Assembly (NCBI GenBank): GCA_026874595.1
Contig: CM049307.1
Location: forward strand, 96,572,330 to 96,636,329
Direction of reading: 5' to 3'
Source: Sipunculus nudus
Lineage: Eukaryota; Annelida; Sipuncula; Golfingiida; Sipunculidae
Length of the DNA: 64,000 nucleotides
Part shown: piece after piece, positions 38,401 through 50,400 of the stretch
Layout of the letters: each line of letters opens with the position of its first letter
Numbering within the stretch: the stretch's first letter is position 1
Position numbers and translations under genes: made by a program
The notes under the pieces: generated by a model
Database searches by the model: none
Seen by the model: the letters and a program-made list of their open reading frames with translations, nothing else
What the model was told of the DNA's origin: nothing

Positions 38401-41400
38401 TAAATATGTTTTACTCTCTTTGTATCTTCATCTCTTAGTATATTAACAATGATCTTCTCAATTTAAAATGCCACAAGAGACAATGAAAAAAAAATCATAA
38501 AATATTATTATTTCTTTAAGTGTTGTGAAAACATGATTAAACAAGTAAAATTTGCAAATGTAAGAAAGTTTGTTGAAAAAAGTCCCTTCCCTTTTTCCTT
38601 TACTTAAAGTTCACAAGAATCTGAACTGTTTGATTATACAAGATGTAAAGAGATGACAAAAAATACCTGGGGTCAATCAGTTTTAATGGACAGGTAACAG
38701 CAAGTAATCAGGCTATGATTCTGTCTATATTCAAAATGTATATTTGACTCAAGTAGAATGCAGTGGCAGTACTCGCACTAATAATGCATGAATTTATGTT
38801 CAGTGCCAAGTGCCCCACCAAGCAACATGGTTGCCACAGCAACAAGTTCCACAACCATCCTGGTTACCTGGCAACCACCATCAGAGGATGCAGTAAATGG
38901 GGACCTGTCTGGATACAAGGTAAATCAAACATGGGGAATGTTAATTGACTTATAAATTAAAGACAGTGACCCCAGTGGAAAAATGAACATTTTAGGTTTT
39001 AGCTGCAAAAATAATACAGTAAAACAAAGCCAAAAAAATTAAGAAACAATTAGTAGCACTTTATTTGCTGAACAGCACGATCTAGTGTTATTGTTTGAAA
39101 CAACCCTTTTGTCATAAATTATCTTGTCAACTGTAAATTTTGCTATGAGCCATTTCTGGTCATGGCAACACAATTTTCTCAGTCTGCTTTGTTCATTTGT
39201 AGTCAGTTTAAATACTACAAAATTTAGAGGGTTTATATTGACCCCTAAATTGTCTGATTATGACTCAATGACTCGCACAGTATCAAATGCATATTTCCCA
39301 GCAGAGACAATCTGTATGTTCAGATTAACATTTAGGATGAGATAAGATCAGATTTATTTAGTCCATTGATAAAATATAAATATAGAAATTAAATAGCAAG
39401 CCACCATCAGTAGGGGGACAATTAATAATGCACTTTTATTTTACATAAACCTTAACATTCAGTCCTGACAGGATCTGTAGGACCTGTGCACGACTTTACA
39501 TATTTTTTATTAATGTGTTTTATCGTAGATTTACTACTGGATGGACGGCCAGCAGGCCAGTAGTAGGACTGTTGGAGCAGGAGAGACCTCGGGATCACTG
39601 AGAGATCTACGGAAATGGACGACGTATCACGTAACCATGCTAGCTTTTAATGCAGCAGGTGACGGACCCAATGTCACAAACCCTGCTACGGCAAAAACTT
39701 TTGAAGGAGGTATGTCATGAAGTACTAACACCTGTAATATAAAATAGATGTTTTTCATCATGCTTTAGTATTAGAATTGTACCCAAGGATATGAATAGAT
39801 CGTATCATGTTTGTTGTGCAGTTATAAGCTATGCAAAGTAAAGCGTGTTTGTAAGATTTTGATTGGCAATTTGCCATGACATGTTACATTTCACTTGACA
39901 CATTAAATCTCAGATTCTTGTACACTGTGCATTTATAAAAACTAGTATATTGCCCTTCCTTGGGCAAGGGTCAAGTCATCCGGAACAGCTTTTCAATGGG
40001 CTGAGTTTAAATGGGCCAAGTTCACTGGTGGAGTTTCTCACAGGTGGTGCTGCGAAAGACCCTTCACCAAATAATGTTAAATTTCTCAGGATTAATGGGA
40101 ACATATGGAAAATTACCCCTTTAAGACACACTTTGCCTCGTTCCTGACGACTAATGGACATTTTTGTGTGATGATTTATTGCCACCGTCAACTGTGATAT
40201 TATACATGTACATGAGACTTTATATAAGGATACTTTACTACTCAACTTATCTTCTGTTTGTTATTTTAATATTATACTGAAAGAACTGTAGGAATTATCT
40301 TGAAGTACCATGAGAGTATTGTGTAATTATACAGTAGTGTTTGAGTTCTTAGAGACTGTTATTTAGATGTTCCCTGTTTTGTGTTCACAGTGCCTGGTAA
40401 ACCTGGTGAGATGCGATTTGTCATGACCTCCTTGACCTCTCTGAATATCAGCTGGACGCCGCCTGAAGAACCAAATGGTGTTCTGCTGCAGTACCAGGTG
40501 TCATACAGACAAGAAGCTTATGTGGATGGTAATACATTTCAGATTCTTGTTTCTGACAGTTTTGTACAGGGATATACAACTTACAGCTGTCATACATTAA
40601 GCCTTATTATCAGAATGGTAAAGTAGACACATTCACATTGTATTGTATTTAACAGTAAATGAGTATGATAAATTTAGTCATTAACAAGTATTTAATTAGT
40701 ACTTTCATGAAAAATTATGATTAGTAGTTGCAATAAAATTTGGAGCTGTGATAGGTAGTCATCAGAAAGTATGGTATGCTTTTGTACCTATCTGGTTTTT
40801 CTACAGATATAATAAAAGTAGAAAGAAAAAGATTGAGATTAATGCAAGTTCTTAACTTTTCTGTGGTAGGAATCAGTATTTATCCATTAATCAGAAATAT
40901 ATATCCTACCAAAAATTGACTGTTGATAAAATTTTGTTTGTATTACATTATGACTGTTAATATTACATAATGACTCTTTGTGTTACATTATGACTGTTTG
41001 TATGACATTATGATTGTTTGTATTACTTTATGACTGTTTATATTACATTAATGCCCTTGGTATTACATTATGACTGTCTATATTACATTATGACTGTTTA
41101 TATTACAGTATGACTCTTTGTATTACATTATGACTATTTGTATGACATTATGATTGTTTGTATTACTTTATGACTGTTTATATTACATTATGGCCCTTTG
41201 TATTACATTATGACTGTCTATATTACAGTATGACTGTTTATATTACATTATGACTGTTTATATTGCATGACTGTTCATTTTACATAATGACTGTTTATAT
41301 TACATAATGACTGTTTATATATTACATAATGACTGTTTGTATTACATAATGACTGTTTATATCACATAATGACTGTTTATACTGCATAATGACTGTTTGT

Positions 41401-44400
41401 ATTACTTTATGACTGTTTGTATTACATAATGCCTGTTTATATTACATAATGACTGTATTACTTTATGACTGATTGTATTACATTATGATTGTTTGTATTA
41501 CTTTATGACTGTATTTATATTACATTATGGCCCTTTGTATTACTTGATGACTGTTTATATTACATAATGGCTTATATTCTGCATAATGACTGTTTATATT
41601 ACATAATGACTGTTTCTATTACATAATGACTGTTTATATTACATAATGACTCTCTGTATTACATTATGACCCTTTGGATTACATGATGACCTTTTGTATT
41701 TCATGATGACCATTTGTATGACAGGAGAGAGTCACAGTGTGCAAGCCGAGGTGAATGGATCAAAGACTCACTACATCGCTACGCGCCTGACAGAGAACGT
41801 CAAATATCTGTTCAAACTGAAGGCGAGGACATCTGTCGGGTGGGGAGAAATCAGGGAGGGAAACACAACAACGGGACCACAGCCAGGTATGCTTGTGTCT
41901 TTTATTTGTAGAATTACTGCTTTTAAGCTATTTAAACCAAACTGTCTCCGAGCAACAGACACAGAAATAGTGTACATGGTAATGTGGCTGTCTATGTAGG
42001 GATATTTAAATTATTGGAAAACGTTATTGTGGAGCACTTTCAAAATTCAGTATCTTATTAAAAACTCAGTTTCACCAGTATTCACAGCCTTCAAGGTTAG
42101 TGGTGTTAATTGTCTCCTTAAAGTTTTTTATTCATCTGTCTTGCCACAAACTGGTGAATTTGAATCTGATCATTTTTAGATGATAACCATTAACTCCTTT
42201 ATCTTGCATTTAATTAAAATCCACAGAAACCAAATTTGTTATTTCTGAACATAAAATATACATTTCATAACCTACCTGGCATCTTGGTGAATTGAAAAAA
42301 AAATATGTATACTCATATTCAATGTTTACATTACTGTTAATTGGATAATGTCTTTGTTTTACAGATATCGTGAATGGTATGGTTATTCATAACACTAATT
42401 ATTTTTATTAACTTGTACTCACACTCATTTTTTACGTCTCTCAGTTATGAAAAACTTCCCCTTTTTCCTTTTTTTTATAATTTCAAAGAATTAATGTAAT
42501 CCTTCCAAAGCAGAATTATCAATTTTGTTCATGACATTTAATTTAATATTCAGATAATTTAAAATTAAGTGTTAAGTGTAAATTAGCAAAAAAGCATGTT
42601 TTGCTTAGTGTTAAGATAAAAAAAAAAACATGCTTAGCCATAGCAGTGGTCTTACATTTTGTCCTCCAGTCTTTGTTGTCCATTAATCTGTTTGCAATAA
42701 ATAAATATCATTAGCATTAGACCAAGAAAGTTCTTGTTTAATATCAAGACAGATGAAATCCCTTTGGAAACATAAAATTAGGTCAAATGACCTATATTCT
42801 GTGAAAAGTATGGCGAAAACATGATTTTTATTAAATCAGACTCTGTTGAGTTTTGTCTGAAGAACAGAAATTCTCCAGTCTGTGATAAAATTAACACAGT
42901 GTTCCCCTGTTAGATTATCAAATTTTACAAGAACTGGTACAACTAGCACTCAAAAATGTCAATAACAGATTTGATATTTCATTAAATAATCTTTCCATTT
43001 TTATTAAACATTTCCAGTTTCTATATAACTAATGCATGGATGCCTTAAAATATGCTATGCTTATTCATCTTTGATAGCTTTATCTGGTTATGACACTAGT
43101 AGTGCCACCTATAATTTGTATTTTACACAAGTCCAAGATTGATTTTGATATGGACCATTGACATTCAATAATTCAGATGACATTTTAAAATATGCACTTA
43201 CATGCCCGATAGTAGATTATACAACTGATAAAGAGTACATGTGACAAGGTTGTGTCCCCATCATCAAGCAAAGTTTGAACAACATCAGGCAAACCAGTTT
43301 ATAAAAATTATGAATGTCAAATGCAGAATTTCACTGTTGTTAATCCATTTTGAATAAGAATTGGTAAAAACTCTAAGTTAGTATATGTATTTTCATTAAA
43401 TTTACTATGCATGCTGATCTGTGATATGTATATACATGGTACAAGACTGCAAAATGTCTTCATTTTCTTCAAAATGATGAGTATTTTGAGATTGACAAAT
43501 TGCATTTTCAGAGAATTAACAAGCACTCATATAGTTTGCATTCAACCATTGTAACATTCAATTAAGGGTTTCAATCAGACATATATTGCTGTAAAAATCC
43601 TGCAAATCTTGAAGAAAATCTGGACAAAGAGGTATCCAGATGACAGGTCTATTTGAGTAAAAGTTCATACTGTTTCTGATTAATTCATGCATGTATTGCC
43701 TTGATGTTATGTATGTTTGTCTGAGATGCTTTACATATTTTAAACATGCATGAGTCAGTGGTGCCACCTGATTATTATTTTTAGCTCAGCTGACTATAAG
43801 TCATATGAGCTATAGTCGTGGTCCATTGTCCTTCGTCCGTCCGTCTGTCCGTCCGTCCGTCTGTCCGTCCGTCTGTAGATGTGGCACGTTTTGAAACCGT
43901 AAGACCTAGGAATCCAAAATTCGGCATAGTGTTAGATATCCCCAAGATCTCCTACCAAGCCAAAAACTGGGTCTTTGCGACTTTGTTCCTTTGAGAAATT
44001 AAGGAAAAACCTCAATTTTTTATTAAAAACCTATTTTCACACTTCAGGGCTGCCTAATATGAAAACCACTCATCTGTTTTTCCTCATATTTACCATAAAT
44101 ATTCCTCTATATAGTTCCTATGTACCTGCCTGAAATTATGTCTGTATTATATAATTTAAAAAAGTTATGGGCCAGAACATAATGCATTTTGTGAAAAATC
44201 AGGAAAGATATTTGAACACTTAACACAAAACATGTTAAAGATATGGACTTTTTTCAAGGAATATAACTTTAATTAATCAAAATTAAATTGTATACCCAAT
44301 ATTAGATCAAAATCTTTTAATTTTTTTAAAATATTAACAAAAATAAAAAATTGGTACCTTAAATTTTGCCAAACTTTGAACATGGCAGGTTTTTTTCCTG

Positions 44401-47400
44401 TAAGTACTGTGGATTTAATTTTCTCAGCATGTTTTTGTTAGCATTTTGTCTGTTAACACAAAAAAATTTGAAACCAGTTGATCAAAAACTGTAGATTTTA
44501 TTCAAGTTTTCAAGCACCATGTAACATATTGTTTACATCAGGCTGGTGTTATGCAGTTTGCAAGAGCTCAGCTCCTCAGCTTAAGCTCTCTTTCCTTAAA
44601 TTTGGCATACAATTAGATGTCTCCAAAATCCCCTACCATGCCAAGAATTTGGTCACTAGGACTTAATACCTTTGAGATATTAATAAAAAAACTTCATTTT
44701 TCAATTAAAAACCCATTGTTACACTTCAATACTGCCTAATATCAAAACCACTGATCTATCTTTAATCATATATAATAAACATGTTTTTCTATATATTCTC
44801 TGTGCACATGCCAGAAATGATGTCAGTATTGCGTAATTGTTTTAAGTTATGGGCCCAAACATAATGCACTTTGTAAAAAATCAAGAAATATATTTACTCC
44901 CTTAACAAGGGGCTTGCTGAAGCTAGAGATTTTTTGTCAGGGATGTAACATTATTTAATCAAGATTCAATTGAATACCCAAAATTAGTTCTGAATTTTTT
45001 AAAATTTTATAAATTATTAGTATAAATTTAAAATTAGTACCTTAAATTTTGCCCAACTTTGACCATTTCACGTTTGTTTCTTGTGAGCTCTGTTTATATA
45101 ATTTTCATATCATGCACACATAAGGATTTCAGCTTTTAAGTTTAGAAAGCTCTTGAGTCACCTGTATGTTGACCTTGTTGAACTTTCAGCAAATTATGCA
45201 CGCTTGATTCGAGGCATATACTGGGGCAGCCAGGCAGCTTATGGCCAGCCACAGTTGATCCAGGTGTCCAACCCAACTCATCTAGTAGTTTTAACCAACA
45301 ACATAACAATAAACAATAAATTAATCAATTTTTATTGGTTTTTAATAACAAATTAAAGAAAAATAGAAAAGGAATTTGGCAGTTTATAATGATAGGGAAT
45401 TAACTTGCAGTTACTGATGATATAAGAATCTTGTATCGATGGATAGAATGTCACGTATTCCAAATAACACCATGCAGTCACCTATGGCATTTTTCAGTTC
45501 AGTTTTAATAATAAAAAAGTAAATCATATTATTCATTACTAATCATTAGGGATCATATGAAGGAAATTAATGATAGACAAAGATGCAGTTGATATTATTA
45601 ATCTAGATTCCTACTGTGTCTAGTGTGTACATTGATGTGAAATTAGTCCAAAATGAATATATTACATTTATTTTTTTTAATATGAATAAAAGCCATAAAA
45701 CCAGGTACTTATGATCATTATTTAAATGTGTGAATTTTGTACATTCTGGATTCTCAACACCATTGTTTGGTGAAAACTGAATAAATACCAGACATGGTGG
45801 GAATACTTTGCCAATGTATTTAAATACGAATATGAAAATGTACTCCATTATGGAATGGGAATTCAGGTAAAAATGAAAGTATATGAATACCAGTGCAAAT
45901 ACTTTCCAAATGTATTCATGAATGCATTCATGAATATATTCTTTAATATTATTTTAATAATCATTTCAGTTATATTTCATTTTAAAAATCATACGATTCT
46001 CTTATTATTTTTAATAAACATTATATCTGGGACAATATTTGTAATTTTTTTAATAAATAGTTAAACTCTTATATTATATGTTCTGCTTATAAGTTATATG
46101 GCCAAGTCAAAATCTGTGTGACAATAGTACTCCATTTGTTAATAAAATAAATGAAATCAATCCTCTTCCCGGTCTCCAAAGGTACTATCAAAATCATACA
46201 TAAGTTAGAAAACAACAACTCATAATACAGCTTATACTTATTACCACACAAAACCAGCATGTGCCTCATTTCTAAATCATATTTTTTTATCATATATAAC
46301 AGCTGAGCGCTGTGACCCATAGGTCCCTTGTTTAGTTAATTTTATTGACTATTTTTTTACTGACAAATGACAATCATGTCACAATCATTTATTAAGCAAT
46401 TTAGCTAAATAATCTTTCGGCCTCGACCACCAAGTGATGTGCTTTATTGTCAGACATGTTTGTCTCATCCTGCAAAGATAAAAAAGAAAATGAAAAGAAA
46501 ACGGCAAACAAATTGTTCTAATTGTGAATGTAAGGTCATTAAGTCATATGTCATTCTGCTAGCTGAGCATCATGACCCATGGGTCACTTGTTGTTTTACA
46601 ACACTATTACTTTATGTACTTTTTAAACCATGCCATGATACATGTTTTATTTTTTGCTCCAAGGGTCTCCAGAGCAGCCTAGGAAGCCGACTTACGCCAT
46701 GTCAGACACATCAGTTACTCTACGATGGGATAATGGCCTCCAGGGGGATTCACCGATCATCGGTTATATTGTGCAGGAAAGAGAAAGCAAAGGTATGCAG
46801 TATGTTTAATTTAAATGATAGCAATGTATATCCCCATTTGATTGGATAGGATTGATCTTTCTAAACATATGTTTGGCCAGGATAGATCATTCTAAATCTG
46901 AGATTGGCGAGAATGAATTATTCTAAACATTTAATTAGCTATAGGATGGTCCATTCTGAATGTTTGATTTGCCAGGATGGATCATTCTCAATTTTTGATT
47001 GGATAGAATGGATCATTCCAGAAATTTGATTGGCTAGGGCAGATCATTCTTACCATTGGATTGACTAGAATGGATAATTATACACAGTTGATTTACTACA
47101 ATAGATCATCTTTGTTATTACAATGATTACAACTAAGCACATCAAAGAGGAAGACAAATATAGCTGAAAGTGAGTTATAGTTGAATAGTAGAAACATTTG
47201 GTTACAGCTGCATGCTCTGCTTTTTGTTATATAGAAAGATCTAGATTTTGTTATTTAGACATTACTTTATTTTCAGTGACTGAATGGAAGCAGTCCATGA
47301 GAAAGAACGACCCGACCCCTGTAGCTGTCATCAGCTACAACAACCTGAACCCCAATGCAGAGTACCAGTTCAGAGTGATAGCAATCAACAGTCACGGGAT

Positions 47401-50400
47401 CAGCGCCCCAAGTGTGCCCTCAGACTACGTCAAAACACCAGGTGTGAAATATGTATTGATAAGGTTATCATTATGTCTCCCCCCCCCCCCCCCCTACCAG
47501 GGGAGACATGTTGATTTCAGTGCGGTCATCTGTCATCTAAAGTCGACATCTAGAAGATATCTTGTGAACGCAATAACTTTTGAAGGGCTGCATATTTTCC
47601 TTCAAAATTTGAACACTCATTGTCCATCCACTAATCTCAGAAGAGATTGAAACCGGGTGACTTTGACCTTCATCTTCAAGGTCAAATCTGCCGAAATATA
47701 AAGTTTTTGTAAACCCCATAACATTTGAAGTAATTCACATTTTGTCCTCAAATTTGACCCACCAGTTCCTTCTGCCAAAATCTCATCGAAGTTAGAAAAG
47801 TGGTGACCTTAATCTTCAAGGTCAAATCTGCTGAAATCTAGCTAGAATCATTGTTTTGAGATAGTGCATATTTTACCCCTAATGTTTTGGGAAGGCCCAT
47901 AGGGGGGAGACATATATCTGTTTTTGCGCTGCAAAAAACAAAGCCATCTTAGTTAATACATCAGTGAACCTCCTAAATAACAATTCTAAATAACAATTCT
48001 GTATTTCATGCAAATATTGTGAAAGGAATATATATGGTAGAATTTTCTTCTTGAAAGTTTATATTTTTGTTAAGCAATAAAGATTTTGTAATGAATTTGC
48101 AGTTTTATATTTTAGGAAAAAGAATATCACAAAGGCAAAATTTAATCTGTTTGGAAACATTATGAATCATTGTGCTACTTGAATGTGTGGTCAGTGCATT
48201 TTAAGTCAGTTTATCAAGTTCTCTTTCATAGCTGTATTTCCTTTGATAATGGAATGTCAAAATGAGCACAAATAATCTTCAAAATCATTTAACACACAAA
48301 TGAGTAACTGTGACTGTGTTGTTATTTGCAGATTTTCGACAGAGTCCGTTTTACCAGCAGTGGTGGTTCTTGGTAATTGTGGCTCTGACTGGTCTCATTT
48401 TCATCATCATCGTCATCTCCTTACTGTGTCTGACTGGCCATAAAGCCAAGCAGAAGAAAAAATATAAAGGTAAACTTAAGATAATGAACAAATACATGTT
48501 AAATTCCATAAACATGTCTAAAAAGGTAACCTAAAAACAAAAAAGAATATGGAGGTACCCTAAAAACACAAAAGAATATGAAAGTGCCATAAACACTTGA
48601 AGAAACTCAAAATTTCTTATGTTTGCTTCATGCATTTGTTAAGTTAAAGAATCTTTTCTAGGATACTGTTCCTGTAATTTTAATTAGTTGGATGAATCAC
48701 TTCCTACCATTTTAAATCTTGCACCATGACACTGAAGGCCTGTATATATTTTATTGTGGTTTCACGCTGGTCCCCCGCCGCCACAGAAAAACCTTGTGAG
48801 TAGGATAACTCAAAAAATATTTCACTGATCTTTTTCAACCTTAACATTTGTATAGATATAGGTAAGGGGACAAAGCCTATTCAAAATGGGGTCATGACCT
48901 ATGCTATGAGACTGACCTTGACCTTGAATAGGTCCATTTTTGCTGAAAATAACACAAATTCTTAAATATCTCAAGTAAGCTTGCATGGACTGGTCCAAAA
49001 ATCAAGGTGACCAAAGATCTTGGATAGCCTTGTGATATACCGGAAACTGGTGGCACCACCTATTATCCTTTTCTTGTTTTTACGCCTTTTAATACCCCCA
49101 TAATTGCCACTTGACAGTACTGTAAGCATTATAAGTAAAAAACTAATGGACAGATTTCTTTCATATTATGCACATGTAGAGAGATGGGTTATGGGATGAG
49201 GTCTATTTACATTTGGGTCATGACCTTTACCATGAGAGTGGCCTTGACCTTTAATGTGTCCATATTTGGTGAAAATCACACACCTCTTATGATATCTCCA
49301 GTGTTGATAGCCATATGGATTTCAAACGTGACTTATGTATGGCCCACCACTAAAATAAGAACCATATAGGTTCTAGGGTCATGAGGTCAAAGGTCAAGGT
49401 CACTGGACTTGCATCTTAAAAGATACTGTGGATGCATTTTAAGCCAAACTTTCATCCCAGGTCTTCCATCTTGAATATATAGCTCTCTTGCCAATAGTGG
49501 ATGATCCATATAAATTTTGGGGTCACAAGGTCAAAGGTCAAGGCCACAGGAGCTGTCTGTCAAAAAATTAGTTTCTTGATGATAATTCCTGCTTTTATTG
49601 ATGTATTGATTTCAAACTTGACTTGTATATGACCCATTGGGAAAGCAAGACCCAAACTGATTTTGGGGTCATGAGGTCAAAGGTCAAGGTCACAGGACAT
49701 CTTAAAAAAGATTGTGGATGCATTTTCAGCCAAATAATTCATCTCAGATCTTTCATCTTGCACATATAGTTCATCTGTCAATAGAGGAAAACCCCTATCA
49801 ATTTTGAGGCCACAAGGTCAAAGGTGAAGGTCACAGGAGCCATGTGTCCAAAAATTAGTTTCTGGATGATATTTCCTGCTTTTATTGATAAATGGATTTC
49901 AAACTTGACTTGTATATGACCCATTGGGAAAGCAAGACCCAAATTGATTTTGGGGTCATGAGGTCAAAGGTCAAGGTCACAGGACATCTTTAAAAAGATT
50001 GTGGATGCATTTTCAGCCAAATAATTCATCTCAGATCTTTTCATCTTGCACATATAGTTCACCTGCCAAGAGTGGAAGACCCCTATCAATTTTGAGGTCA
50101 CAAGGTCAAAGGTGAAGGTCACGGGAGCCATCTGTCCAAAAATTAGTTTCTGGATGATAATTCCTGCTTTTACTGATGTATGGATTTCAAACTTGACTTG
50201 TATATGACCCATTGGGAAAGCAAGACCCAAATTGATTTTGGGGTCATGAGGTCAAAGGTCAAGGTCACAGGACACATCTTTAAAAAGATTGTGGATGCAT
50301 TTTCAGCCAAACAATTCATCTCAGATCTTTCATCTTGCACATATAGTTCACCTGCCAAGGGTGGAAGACCCCTATCAATTTTGAGGTCACAAGGTCAAAG

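Noticed and set aside
34396-46332. Autonomous transposon in the 2.6-kb repeats
   Set aside because: No transposase, reverse transcriptase or helicase-like frame on either strand; only short random open frames.
46439-46849. 136-residue open frame
   Set aside because: Overlaps the FN3-13 exon in another frame and a repeat fragment; a shadow frame.
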